The notes: a model not told the origin generated them from the sequence alone. A stretch of 64,000 nt of DNA from Bradyrhizobium sp. CCGUVB4N (GCF_024199945.1 NZ_JANADP010000001.1:5704001-5768000); one strand, 5' to 3'. Positions 18,177 through 26,381 are shown, counted from the stretch's first letter. A program made the numbers and translations.

Positions 18177-18517
18177 TCGTGCACGGCGCGGCTGTCCTTT
18201 GGTGCCTGCTCGCGATCCGTCATGCCGTAATCGCGGACGACGCTGGCGATGCGCAGGTGATAGTCCGCGAAAATCTTCGCCCTGCCCTTGGCCTGGGTGC
18301 GGCGGTGCTCCATCGTGTTGCGCCAGGCTTGCACCGCGGCCTCGTCGCGCCAGAACGACAGCGACAGGACCTTGCCCTTCTCGGTCAGGCTTTCAAAACG
18401 CTCGACCGAGATGAAGCCGTCGATGGTTTGCAGGATCGGCTTCAGATCGGCCGCGAGGTCGAAATAGTCCTGGCGATGTTCCGGCTTGGGCCAGACTTCG
18501 AAGATCACGGCGATCAT
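18167..18517 (-). CDS. Antibiotic biosynthesis monooxygenase-like (ABM domain) protein
   Basis: A 116-residue dimeric alpha+beta barrel protein, MIAVIFEVWPKPEHRQDYFDLA onward. FISVERFESL and LSLSFWRDEAAVQAWRN are typical of ABM-fold enzymes. Such proteins act as cofactor-free monooxygenases, haem-degrading enzymes or stress proteins; sequence alone does not tell which. It is followed in the same direction by the PEP mutase-like gene and preceded by a NIPSNAP gene, so three small-molecule genes may form one unit. Confidence 0.82.
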   Translation of the reverse strand: MIAVIFEVWPKPEHRQDYFDLAADLKPILQTIDGFISVERFESLTEKGKVLSLSFWRDEAAVQAWRNTMEHRRTQAKGRAKIFADYHLRIASVVRDYGMTDREQAPKDSRAVHDAH

Positions 18518-18540
18518 GGGCAGCTCCTGCTGTTGGTCTC

Positions 18541-18849
18541 TTACAGTACCACCTTGCGCAGGAAGGTGCGCTCTTCCGCGAGGATGAATTTGTTATCCTC
18601 GGCGAAATGGAAATTGGCCATGCCCTCGGCATCCTGACGCAGCCGCGCGCGATAGGCCTCATAGGCGGCGAGGCTTTCGAAGGTGATCAGCGCGAACGCG
18701 ATGTTGTTGGTGCCCTCATGCGGCATGAAATAGCCGATCAGGTCGCCGCCGCATTTCGGGATGATGGTGAGCCAGCGCTTCGAATATTCCTCGAACTGCG
18801 CGCGCTTGAAGGGATCGAGCTGATAGCGGATGAAGACGGTGACGGGCAT
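18541..18849 (-). CDS. NIPSNAP family protein
   Basis: A 102-residue dimeric ferredoxin-like barrel protein, MPVTVFIRYQLDPFKRAQFEEYSKRW onward, with GGDLIGYFMPHEGTNNIAFALITFESLAAYE typical of bacterial NIPSNAP proteins. The biochemical role is unknown. It ends 23 bases before the ABM gene start, and both share the same fold class, which suggests co-expression. Confidence 0.85.
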   Translation of the reverse strand: MPVTVFIRYQLDPFKRAQFEEYSKRWLTIIPKCGGDLIGYFMPHEGTNNIAFALITFESLAAYEAYRARLRQDAEGMANFHFAEDNKFILAEERTFLRKVVL

Positions 18850-18870
18850 GGTTGGCTCTCCTGTGTGTGC

Positions 18871-18974
18871 TCCTCATCCTGAGGAGCGCGGAACGCGCGT
18901 CTCGAAGGATGGAGGCCCGGCCGGTGGCCTCGCCCTTCGAGACGCGCGCAAGAGCGCGCTCCTCAGGGTGAGGA
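18871..18974. repeat. Intergenic palindromic repeat (CTCATCCTGAGGAGCGC family)
   Basis: The left arm reads TCCTCATCCTGAGGAGCGC, with GCGCGTCTCGAAGGATG inside. The right side mirrors it with CCTTCGAGACGCGCG and GCGCTCCTCAGGGTGAGGA. This is one of the most recognisable Bradyrhizobium-type palindromes. It lies in the divergent gap between the NIPSNAP and ArsR genes. Confidence 0.82.
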
Positions 18975-19048
18975 TCGGGCTTGCTGTTTCGCTTCGCTGT
19001 TCGTTCGCAACAACGATGTGAGACACGCTACGCGCTTGCCCAACCACA

Positions 19049-19072
19049 ATGCTTCGGCTACCATCGAAGCAT
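19049..19072. promoter_or_regulatory. Candidate operator palindrome overlapping the ArsR start codon
   Basis: A perfect inverted repeat, ATGCTTCG (19049-19056) and CGAAGCAT (19065-19072), separated by 8 bases. The last two bases are the first two of the regulator's ATG. ArsR-family repressors commonly bind such dyads and repress themselves. No good ribosome binding site is present here, consistent with a short or absent leader. Confidence 0.5.
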
Positions 19073-19769
19073 GAAATCAGGACCCGACATCGCCATGGTC
19101 GCCGCGCTGGTCGGCGACCCCGCCCGCGCCAACATGCTCACGGCGCTGATGAACGGACGCGCGCTCACGGCAAGCGAGCTCGCGCAGGAGGCCGGGATCA
19201 CCCCGCAGACCGCGAGCTCGCATCTGGCAAAGCTCGAGGCCGGCGGGCTGGTCGAGCCGGAGAAACAGGGCCGCCACCGCTACTACCGCCTCACCGACGA
19301 CGACGTCGCCGGCGTGCTCGAAGGTCTCGCGGGGCTCGCCGCACGCACCGGCCACATGCGCGTGCGCACCGGGCCGAAGGATCCCGCGCTGCGCCGCGCG
19401 CGGATCTGCTACGACCATCTCGCCGGCGATCTCGGCGTGCAGATGCTGGATTCCCTGCGCGCACGAAACCTGGTCAGGCAGAAGAAGCAGGACATCGAGC
19501 TGACCGCCGAGGGCGAGCGCTTCCTCGCCAAAAATCTGCAGATCTCGCCTGACATGCTCAGCCACCCTCGCCGTCCCGTCTGCAAGGCCTGTCTCGACTG
19601 GAGCGAGCGGCGCCACCATCTCGCCGGCACGCTTGGCGCCGCGATGATGCAGCGTTTCGCCGAGCTCAAATGGGCCGCGCGCGACGCCACGCCCGGCAGC
19701 CGCGTGGTGAACTTCACCCGCACCGGCGAGAAGCAGTTTGCGGCGCTGTTCGGCGGTGAGAAAGACTGA
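19071..19769 (+). CDS. ArsR-type winged-helix transcriptional regulator
   Basis: A 232-residue regulator. The N-terminal winged helix (about 8-85) contains ALTASELAQEAGITPQTASSHLAKLEAGGLV and the wing GRHRYYRL. The C-terminal domain of about 140 residues is longer than in classical ArsR metal sensors and includes CKACLDWSERRHHLAG, with two cysteines. Extended ArsR regulators of this type usually control small-molecule or stress genes. The start at 19071 matches domain homology; the open frame to 18981 is repeat-derived. The secreted hydrolase 100 bases downstream may be a target. Confidence 0.88.
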   Translation: MKSGPDIAMVAALVGDPARANMLTALMNGRALTASELAQEAGITPQTASSHLAKLEAGGLVEPEKQGRHRYYRLTDDDVAGVLEGLAGLAARTGHMRVRTGPKDPALRRARICYDHLAGDLGVQMLDSLRARNLVRQKKQDIELTAEGERFLAKNLQISPDMLSHPRRPVCKACLDWSERRHHLAGTLGAAMMQRFAELKWAARDATPGSRVVNFTRTGEKQFAALFGGEKD

Positions 19770-19802
19770 CAACACGATTGCGTGTGGACACTCACAGTCG
19801 TC

Positions 19803-19825
19803 ATGGCCGGGCTTGACCCGGCCAT
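19803..19825. repeat. REP-like hairpin (ATGGCCGGG family)
   Basis: A perfect 9-bp stem, ATGGCCGGG and CCCGGCCAT, with loop CTTGA. It lies 34 bases past the ArsR stop and before the hydrolase start. This short REP is very frequent in Bradyrhizobium and can act as an mRNA-stabilising or terminator-like stem. No T-run follows. Confidence 0.72.
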
Positions 19826-19870
19826 CCACGCGGTTATGCGAACGTCATTCCGTGACCGCCAGAGACCTCC

Positions 19871-20881
19871 ATGATCCGCATCCTCCCGGCCGCCCTCGCC
19901 GCCGCCCTGCTCGCTTCCCCACTGACCACCGTGCACGCCGCAGACACGCCCCAACGCGAGCCCTACGGCATCGCGCTCGAAGGCTTTGCCTATCCCTATC
20001 CAGTGCACCTGCTGCCACTCGTGAACGACGGCGAGCAGCTCAGCATGGCCTATATGGACGTCGCGCCGGCGCAGCCGAACGGCCGGACCGTGGTGCTGCT
20101 GCATGGGCGTAATTTTCCGTCGAGCTATTGGGCGCCTGTCATCAAGATGCTCACCGACGCCGGCTATCGCGTCGTGGTGCCGGACCAGATCGGCTTCGGC
20201 AAATCGTCCAAGCCCACCGGCGAACTGCATTTCGACAATCTGGCGCGCAACACCATCGCGCTGCTCGATCACTTAGAGATCAACAAGGCCGATGTCGTCG
20301 CGCATTCGCTCGGCGGCATGCTGGGCGTGCGCATCGCGCGTGCGTATCCTGATCGCGTCGCCCATCTGGTGCTGACCGCGCCGATCGGGCTCGAGGATTA
20401 TCGCCTCTACGTGCCGCCGACGCCGACCGACAAGATCATCGAGACCGAGGACAAGCTCACCGCCGACGGGTACCGGAAACAGCTCCAGACCAATTACGCG
20501 ATCAAGCTGCCGGGCGACGCGATCACGCCGTTCATCGACGCCCGCTTCAACATCAAGGGCAGCCCCGATTATCCGCGCTGGCTGCGCGCCTTCGTCTCAT
20601 CCGGCCAGATGATCTATCGCGAGCCGGTCGCGCATGAGATTCCGCTCATCACCGAGCCGACGCTGTTCATCATGGGCGCCGACGACCACAACGCGCCGGG
20701 CCGGCCGAACGCGCCGGAAGCGCTGCGCGCCAAGATGGGGCAGAACGCCGAGCTGGCAAAAGCGTTCGCGGCGAAGATGCCGAATGCGCGGGCTGAAGTC
20801 ATTCCGGACACGGGCCACCTCGTCTTCCTGGAGGCGCCCGACAAGTACAAGGAGCTGGTGCTGGGATTCCTCGGCCACTAG
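19871..20881 (+). CDS. Secreted alpha/beta hydrolase
   Basis: A 336-residue alpha/beta hydrolase with an N-terminal Sec signal (MIRILPAALAAALLASPLTTVHA). The oxyanion region is LLHGRNFPSSYW and the nucleophile elbow AHSLGG places Ser146. The acid is in MGADDHNAPG (Asp271/272) and the base is His316 in DTGHLVFLEAP. The first elbow position is Ala rather than Gly, a known variant. It is probably a periplasmic esterase or epoxide hydrolase-like enzyme; the substrate is unknown. Confidence 0.88.
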   Translation: MIRILPAALAAALLASPLTTVHAADTPQREPYGIALEGFAYPYPVHLLPLVNDGEQLSMAYMDVAPAQPNGRTVVLLHGRNFPSSYWAPVIKMLTDAGYRVVVPDQIGFGKSSKPTGELHFDNLARNTIALLDHLEINKADVVAHSLGGMLGVRIARAYPDRVAHLVLTAPIGLEDYRLYVPPTPTDKIIETEDKLTADGYRKQLQTNYAIKLPGDAITPFIDARFNIKGSPDYPRWLRAFVSSGQMIYREPVAHEIPLITEPTLFIMGADDHNAPGRPNAPEALRAKMGQNAELAKAFAAKMPNARAEVIPDTGHLVFLEAPDKYKELVLGFLGH

Positions 20882-20966
20882 CGCCATCCATGTCGCGCGA
20901 GGCCGTACGCGGACAATGTTCATGCCGCATTCAGGTCATGATTGGCAGGTTTGGATCGCGCCGTGC

Positions 20967-20993
20967 CGACATGTCGCAAAAATTAACATGTCG
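20967..20993. promoter_or_regulatory. Paired ACATGT boxes upstream of the secreted peptide gene
   Basis: The perfect palindrome CGACATGTCG at 20967-20976 is followed by a second ACATGTCG at 20986-20993, so the ACATGT cores start 17 bp apart. They lie about 95 bases before the peptide gene start and look like a two-site operator. The rest of 20882-21086 shows no gene. Confidence 0.35.
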
Positions 20994-21086
20994 AATCGTA
21001 TGGTTTGATTCATTGTGCGCCGCAAGCGCCAAGCCCCCTAGTCTACCCTCAGAGACTTTGCCCCCAAGGACCAGAAGGAAGATCAC

Positions 21087-21332
21087 ATGAAATATCTGTT
21101 TGCCGCCGTGATGCTCGCCAGCGCGGTCGTCGGCTTCAGCGAGGCGGCCAGCGCCGCCGGCGGTTGCGGCCCGGGCTGGTACCGCGGCCCCTATGGCGGC
21201 TGCCGTCCGATGGGTGGTCCGGTGGTCGTGGCCCCGGCCCCGGTCGTCGTCGCTCCGCCGGTCGTCGTCGTGCGTCCGCGCGTGTGCCCCTATGGCTTCC
21301 GCTGGTACGCGGGCCGCTGCCGCCCGTTCTGA
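21087..21332 (+). CDS. Small secreted GCG_CRPN-type peptide
   Basis: An 81-residue protein with signal peptide MKYLFAAVMLASAVVGFSEAASA. The mature N-terminus GGCGPGWYRGPYGGCRPMG matches the GCG_CRPN prefix motif of small exported proteins in Bradyrhizobiaceae, here with Met instead of Asn at the end. A Pro/Val linker and a second cysteine pair (RVCPYGFRWYAGRCRPF) follow. Four cysteines suggest two disulphides. The function is unknown. AGAAGGAAG lies upstream of the ATG and a strong terminator follows. Confidence 0.85.
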   Translation: MKYLFAAVMLASAVVGFSEAASAAGGCGPGWYRGPYGGCRPMGGPVVVAPAPVVVAPPVVVVRPRVCPYGFRWYAGRCRPF

Positions 21333-21347
21333 TCTTTCGCACTTGCG

Positions 21348-21382
21348 AAATGGCCGCGCGGGATCAGCCTGCGCGGCCATTT
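21348..21382 (+). terminator. Intrinsic terminator of the secreted peptide gene
   Basis: A 12-bp perfect stem (AAATGGCCGCGC with GCGCGGCCATTT) around an 11-base loop, followed by CGTTTTG, 16 bases after the stop codon. Confidence 0.85.
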
Positions 21383-21422
21383 TCGTTTTGAGAGGCTTGG
21401 CGCATGGAAAACTGGCGCATGA

Positions 21423-21454
21423 AAAAAGGGGATCGCCATCGCGATCCCCTTTTT
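21423..21454. terminator. Bidirectional intrinsic terminator
   Basis: A 14-bp perfect stem (AAAAAGGGGATCGC with GCGATCCCCTTTTT) and loop CATC. The A-run and T-run on the two sides let it work on both strands. It sits 17 bases past the stop of the minus-strand His-rich peptide and is a back-up for the plus-strand peptide gene. Confidence 0.9.
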
Positions 21455-21470
21455 CAGTTCAAGCGTGGCG

Positions 21471-21767
21471 TTACCAGTGACGCCAGTGGTGGCGGTGCCA
21501 GCGTCGGCGCCAGCCCCAATGACGGTGGCGCCATCCCCAGTGACGGTGATGCCAGCGACCGCCGCCATGCCAGTGCACCTGCTCGGGCTTGAGCTGGGCT
21601 GCTTCCTCGCTGCTGGTGACGGCGGGATGAGCGTCCGGATTGGCGAGCGGCATGCCGCCATTGCCGAGCGGCTGCGGCGCCAGCGGCGCGGCCTGCGCGG
21701 CGGCAGAGAATGCGGCCGCACCGGCCGCGACGCCGATGGCGAGTTTCAGAAAATTGCGGCGTTCCAT
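21471..21767 (-). CDS. Tat-exported His/Trp/Arg-rich small protein
   Basis: A 98-residue protein from ATG 21767 with GAGGAAGAAG upstream. The N-terminus MERRNFLKLAIGVAAGAAAFSAAAQA is a twin-arginine signal (RRNFLK then a hydrophobic run). The C-terminal 35 residues hold many His, Trp and Arg (HWHGGGRWHHRHWGWRHRHW and similar) with HW/RW repeats. This composition suggests metal or haem binding or an extracytoplasmic structural role, but no function is established. An upstream in-frame ATG would destroy the signal. Confidence 0.8.
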   Translation of the reverse strand: MERRNFLKLAIGVAAGAAAFSAAAQAAPLAPQPLGNGGMPLANPDAHPAVTSSEEAAQLKPEQVHWHGGGRWHHRHWGWRHRHWGWRRRWHRHHWRHW

Positions 21768-22018
21768 GACTTCTTCCTCTCGGGCGAGCGTTGCATGATG
21801 CAAGAGGAAGTCTCGGGCTCGCGACATGAACTGCCGCTGAATCGCGCGTTCAGGTTCATTGCAATGCTGTCAGGGAAGCGCGCTACGTCGCAAATCAGCG
21901 CATCGCCTTCCAACATCGCGTCCTGTTGTTTGGCCGCAGCATAGCTGGTTATAGTGCCTGCAACAAAAAGCCAGCGCGACGGAACATGACGAGCGCGCGA
22001 CATCAGGGAAGGACCGCC

Positions 22019-23980
22019 ATGCGCAGGATCATCACGGGCATCATCGCGATCGCTGGCCTCCTTCCCCTCGCCTCGCGCGCCGAGATCGTCCGCTTCGATA
22101 TCACCGAGCGCGTGCCCGCCTTCGCCGGGCGCAGCTTTGGCAATGTCGGCACCTATGAGCGCATCACCGCGCGCGCGACCTTCGCGCTCAACCCGGCCGA
22201 CGACCGCAACGCCATCATCACCGATCTGGCGCTGGCACCGCGTAACGCCGACGGCAAGGTGGAAGCCACCGCCGATGTCGTGATCCTGCGGCCGACCGAT
22301 CCTGCGCACGGCAACGGCACGCTGCTGCTGGACGTGCCCAATCGCGGCAGAAAACTCGCGCCGCAATTGTTCGACGATTCCGCCCAGCCCGGCGCCAACA
22401 ACGCCGACAAGGCCGAGGACGCCGGCATCGGCTTCCTGCACCGCCAGGGCTTCACGATGGTCTGGGTCGGCTGGCAGGGCGACATTCCCTCCAAGCCGGG
22501 GCAGCTCGCGATGACGGCACCGGTGATCAAGAACATCAGCGGTCCTGCGCGCGAAGAATTCGTGTTTGACTCGACGGCGAGCCCGGCTCGCGCGACGCTG
22601 ACCTGGCCCGCGGCGGATGCCGCCAACCTCAACGTCACCGTGCGCGCCGCCTGGGCCGATGCGCGGCAGACGCCGCCAGGTCTCTCCGCAAAGCTGGTCG
22701 ATCCCAACACCGTGGAGATCATCCGCCCCGACGGTTTTGACGCCGGCGCGCTCTACGAGATCACCTACACCGCGCGCGATCCGGTCCCGCTCGGCATGGG
22801 CTATGCCGCCGTGCGCGACGTCGTCAGTTTCCTTCGCCACGACGAAACGCAGGCCAACCCGCTGCTCGACGGCCTGCATCCGTCAATCAGCCGCGCCATC
22901 GGCTTCGGCGTCTCGCAATCCGGCCGCTTCCTGCGCGACTTCCTCTATCTCGGCTTCAACGAGGATCTTGGGGGACGCATGGTGTTCGACGGCTTGATGC
23001 CGCATGTCGCGGGCACGCGGCGCATGGCAACCAATGTCCGCTTCGGCCAGCCCGGCCGCAACCCGCGCCACATGCAGGATCCGGCGTGGCAGGCCGATCT
23101 CTTTCCCTTCACCTATGCGACGCTCAGCGATCCCTATTCCGGCAAGACCGACGGCGTGCTGCGCCGCTGCTCGCTCTCCGTCACCTGCCCCAAGGTGATG
23201 CAGACCGACAGCGAGCACGAATGGTGGGCCTCGCACGCATCGCTGCTCGTGACTGATCTCGCCGGCAACCACCTCGACCTGCCCGACAACGTCCGCGCCT
23301 ACATGATCGCGGGCACACCGCATTTCGCGGAAGCCACTGATGTGATGAAGAAGGGCCTGCCGGCGATGTCGCTGCCGCAGAACCCGATGCATGCAGGCGG
23401 GCCGATGCGCGCGCTGCTCACCGACCTCAACGCCTGGATCAGCGACGGCACCAGGCCGCCCGCAAGCCGCGTCCCCATGCGCGCGCACGGCACGCTGGTT
23501 GCGGCGAAAGGCGCCGTGCCGACGGATATCCCCGGCCTGCCCTATGCCGGCATCCACACGCTCGCCGCCTTCTCCGACCAGAGCGTGCTGCCGCCGAAGG
23601 AGATCGGCCGCTATCCCGTGTTCGTGCCCAAAGCCGACGATGACGGCATGGCCATCGCAGGCATTCGCCAGCTCGCGCTCGCCGTGCCGCGCGCGACCTA
23701 CACCGCCTGGAATCCGCGCGCGATCGGATTTGGCCCGACGGCGCTCTATCCCTTGCAGGGCGCGGTCGTGCCGTTCGCACCGACCGAAGCCGCGCGGAAA
23801 GAAGTGCACGATCCCCGGCTGTCGATTGCGGAGCGTTATGCCGACGACGGCGCGTATGTGGCTGCGGTGAAGCGTGAGGCGGCAAGGCAAGTGGCCGAGC
23901 GGATATTGCTGCCGGAGGATGCCGAGCGCGCGGTGGAAGCCGCAAAGCAAGGCAAGCTCGCGAAGCTCGGGCCGTACTGA
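22019..23980 (+). CDS. Exported alpha/beta hydrolase domain-containing protein
   Basis: A 653-residue protein with a signal peptide (MRRIITGIIAIAGLLPLASRA) and GGGAAGGA before the ATG. Its N-terminal beta-rich half is followed by a region with GFGVSQSGRFLRDFLYLGFNED, a serine elbow (SQSGR) near residue 302. This large family is common in soil Alphaproteobacteria and annotated only as alpha/beta hydrolase. It is probably a periplasmic hydrolase of hydrophobic esters. The open frame to 21926 includes promoter sequence. Confidence 0.82.
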   Translation: MRRIITGIIAIAGLLPLASRAEIVRFDITERVPAFAGRSFGNVGTYERITARATFALNPADDRNAIITDLALAPRNADGKVEATADVVILRPTDPAHGNGTLLLDVPNRGRKLAPQLFDDSAQPGANNADKAEDAGIGFLHRQGFTMVWVGWQGDIPSKPGQLAMTAPVIKNISGPAREEFVFDSTASPARATLTWPAADAANLNVTVRAAWADARQTPPGLSAKLVDPNTVEIIRPDGFDAGALYEITYTARDPVPLGMGYAAVRDVVSFLRHDETQANPLLDGLHPSISRAIGFGVSQSGRFLRDFLYLGFNEDLGGRMVFDGLMPHVAGTRRMATNVRFGQPGRNPRHMQDPAWQADLFPFTYATLSDPYSGKTDGVLRRCSLSVTCPKVMQTDSEHEWWASHASLLVTDLAGNHLDLPDNVRAYMIAGTPHFAEATDVMKKGLPAMSLPQNPMHAGGPMRALLTDLNAWISDGTRPPASRVPMRAHGTLVAAKGAVPTDIPGLPYAGIHTLAAFSDQSVLPPKEIGRYPVFVPKADDDGMAIAGIRQLALAVPRATYTAWNPRAIGFGPTALYPLQGAVVPFAPTEAARKEVHDPRLSIAERYADDGAYVAAVKREAARQVAERILLPEDAERAVEAAKQGKLAKLGPY

Positions 23981-24104
23981 CACCCGCCAGCCGGCGCATC
24001 ACACCAGCTTGATCGGCGCGTTGCCTTGCGGTTCCGCAGCACGCGGCGTAGCCTGCCACCACAGGTAGCGGGTTCGAAGCGGTTCGGCCTAGCGGGAGAG
24101 AGCG

Positions 24105-24761
24105 ATGGTGGACCAGGTCTCATCTCAGGTCTCGTCTCAAGTGTCCTGGAATCTTTCTGGTGACTATTTCGAGAACTGCAGTTGCAGCATCGTGTGCCCG
24201 TGCCTGGTGTCGGCGGGTCCGCCGCTGACTGCGCGGCCAACCGAAGGTTTTTGCAACGTGCCGCTGGTCTTCCACATCGAGAGCGGCCGCTACGGCGAAA
24301 CCACTCTCGACGGCCTCAACGTTTTCGTCGTCCTCCATTCACCCGGAATCATGGCCGATGGAAACTGGTCGCAGGCGACCTATGTCGACGAGCGCGCCGA
24401 TGATCGGCAGACCGAGGCGCTGGCTGCGATCTTCGGCGGCACCGCCGGCGGTCCCATGGCCGCGTTCACGCCGCTGATCAGCAAGAACCTCGGGGTGAAG
24501 AAGGCCCCGATCACGTTCCGGATCGACGGCAAGACGCGATCGGCGGAGATCCCGGGCATTTTGCACATGTCTGTCGACCCGCTGCCGACCATGCATCCGA
24601 GCGGAGAGATGTGGGCGAACATCGGCCATCCCGTGAGCCCCGACAGGATGGTGATGGCGGTCGGCGCCACCGACAACACCTATAGCGACCATGGCATGCG
24701 CTGGGACAATTCGGGCAGGAACGGTCTCTATGCGCCGATCCAGTGGTCGAACCAGGCCTGA
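24105..24761 (+). CDS. DUF1326 domain-containing protein
   Basis: A 218-residue soluble protein of the DUF1326 family. The defining cysteine cluster FENCSCSIVCPCL places Cys25, 27, 31 and 33. No signal peptide or membrane segment is seen. The start is a small in-frame duplication (SSQVSSQVS), so the exact ATG could be 24105 or the GTG beside it; GGGAGAG supports 24105. The family is almost always next to a DUF2182 membrane protein, as here with a 39-base gap. The cysteine cluster points to metal or disulphide chemistry. Confidence 0.85.
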   Translation: MVDQVSSQVSSQVSWNLSGDYFENCSCSIVCPCLVSAGPPLTARPTEGFCNVPLVFHIESGRYGETTLDGLNVFVVLHSPGIMADGNWSQATYVDERADDRQTEALAAIFGGTAGGPMAAFTPLISKNLGVKKAPITFRIDGKTRSAEIPGILHMSVDPLPTMHPSGEMWANIGHPVSPDRMVMAVGATDNTYSDHGMRWDNSGRNGLYAPIQWSNQA

Positions 24762-24800
24762 CGCGGCCGTTCGCGCGACGGCCGGTGACGCGCATCGCAC

Positions 24801-25622
24801 ATGACCAACAGCGCCATCGAAACCGTGCTGCGGCGCGACCGCTGGATCGTCGGCGGCGCGATCGCGATCATCGTCGTGCTGGCATGGGCCTATGTGCTCT
24901 GGCTTGCCGACGACATGGACATGGGCGGCATGGACATGACCGGCTACCGCATGATCCCGGCCGGGATCGCAATCATGCTGCCGGCTGATGAGCCATGGAG
25001 GACGATCGAGTTCGCCTACGTGTTGCTGATGTGGACGGTGATGATGATCGGCATGATGGCGCCATCGGCCGCGCCCATGATCCTGATGTACGCCCGCGTG
25101 GGCCGGCAGTGGCAGACCCAGGGTCGGCCGTTTGTGGCAACCGGATGGTTTGCGGCCGGCTATCTCTTCGCCTGGACCGGGTTTTCGCTGGTCGCGACCT
25201 GTCTGCAATGGCTGGTCGAGCGGGCGGCGCTCCTGGATTCCCGGATGACCCTTGCGAACAACCTGATCGGCGCGCTGGTGCTGATCGCGGCCGGCATCTA
25301 TCAGTGGACGCCGATCAAGGACACCTGCCTCGTCCAGTGCCAGTCGCCGCTGATGTTCCTGATGCGCCACGGCGGCTTTCGCGACAATGCGCGCGGCAGC
25401 CTCCTGCTGGGATTTCGGCACGGCGGCTATTGCGTCGGCTGCTGTTGGCTTTTGATGGCGCTCCTGTTCATCGGTGGCGTGATGAACGTGCTCTGGATTG
25501 CGCTGCTGGCGCTACTCGTCCTGCTGGAGAAGCTGACGCCGGCCGGACGATGGGTCGCGCGGGCGGCCGGCCTCGCATGTGGTGTCGCGGGCGCCTCGCT
25601 ACTGGTGTCGTCGCTGCACTGA
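24801..25622 (+). CDS. DUF2182 predicted metal-binding membrane protein
   Basis: A 273-residue inner-membrane protein with about seven helices. A methionine-rich loop DDMDMGGMDM (38-47), a second Met cluster (MMIGMMAPSAAPMILM), Cys176/180 (CLVQCQSP), Cys211/214/215 (CVGCC) and conserved His190/His207 are all potential metal ligands, with a soft-metal (copper-like) bias. The family is described only as a predicted metal-binding membrane protein. It follows the DUF1326 gene closely and probably forms a unit with it. The specific metal and direction of transport are unproven. Confidence 0.85.
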   Translation: MTNSAIETVLRRDRWIVGGAIAIIVVLAWAYVLWLADDMDMGGMDMTGYRMIPAGIAIMLPADEPWRTIEFAYVLLMWTVMMIGMMAPSAAPMILMYARVGRQWQTQGRPFVATGWFAAGYLFAWTGFSLVATCLQWLVERAALLDSRMTLANNLIGALVLIAAGIYQWTPIKDTCLVQCQSPLMFLMRHGGFRDNARGSLLLGFRHGGYCVGCCWLLMALLFIGGVMNVLWIALLALLVLLEKLTPAGRWVARAAGLACGVAGASLLVSSLH

Positions 25623-25705
25623 GCGGCGCGACGAAAAAAATTACGACCATGTCGGATCGCCCGTCCCTCATCCGTCCTATGCCTAGGACAGCACGGAGAC
25701 GCCAC

Positions 25706-26344
25706 ATGCCCGACCTCACCTTGATCACCTACGACTGGGTTCCCCCACCGCCGCGCGGCTATGTCCGCGACCTCAGGGTGCGCTGGGCGCTCGAGGAAGG
25801 TGCCCAGCCCTATCGCGTTGCCAGCACGCCGTTCGACGACCGCGGGCCAGCGCATCTGGCGCACCAGCCGTTCGGCCAGGCGCCATGGCTGACCGATGGC
25901 GATCTCTCGATCTTCGAGACCGGCGCAATCCTGCTACATCTCGGCGGGCTCAGCGAGAAGCTAATGCCATCAGATCCGCGCGGCCGCAGTGATGTAACGG
26001 AATGGGTGTTCGGCGCGCTCAATTCGGTGGAGATGGCGACCCTGCCCTGGACGATGCTGAAGTTCATGGGCGAGCCGGGCTCGAAATTCTTCGACAACTT
26101 CATTGAGCTTCGCCTCAAGCGCATGGAAGCGGTGCTGGCCGATCGCGAATGGCTGGTAGGCACCTTCTCCGTCGCCGACATTTTGATGGCGGACGTGCTG
26201 CGCATCGTCGAGCGTTTCGACGGGCTCGCCGGCAGTCCGGCCTGTGCCGCTTACGTCGCGCGTGCCACGGGCCGCCCGGCATTCGCCAAGGCGCGGGACG
26301 ACCAGATGGCGCATTTCGCAGCGGCAGATGCAGCGCGTGCCTAA
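25706..26344 (+). CDS. Glutathione S-transferase family protein
   Basis: A 212-residue GST. The N-terminal thioredoxin-fold part ends with GQAPWLTDGDLSIFETGAILLHL, where the S-x-x-E-S/T glutathione-binding turn appears as IFETGAI. The helical C-terminal domain contains REWLVGTFSVADILMADVLR. A much longer open frame upstream is a shadow of the DUF2182 gene. The ATG at 25706 has CGGAGACG before it. The probable role is detoxification or thiol conjugation in the cytoplasm. Confidence 0.88.
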   Translation: MPDLTLITYDWVPPPPRGYVRDLRVRWALEEGAQPYRVASTPFDDRGPAHLAHQPFGQAPWLTDGDLSIFETGAILLHLGGLSEKLMPSDPRGRSDVTEWVFGALNSVEMATLPWTMLKFMGEPGSKFFDNFIELRLKRMEAVLADREWLVGTFSVADILMADVLRIVERFDGLAGSPACAAYVARATGRPAFAKARDDQMAHFAAADAARA

Positions 26345-26348
26345 TCCT

Positions 26349-26381
26349 TAGGGCGGATTAGGCGAAGCCGTGATCCGCCCT
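26349..26381. repeat. Short palindromic repeat (AGGGCGGATTAGGCG family), copy 1
   Basis: AGGGCGGAT and ATCCGCCCT form the arms, with TAGGCGAAGCCGTG between. It begins four bases after the GST stop codon and may end its transcript. A larger related copy lies at 27019-27103. Confidence 0.75.

Noticed and set aside
24995..25705. Long upstream extension of the GST frame
   Set aside because: It overlaps the DUF2182 gene in another frame and shows shadow composition. GST homology starts at 25706.
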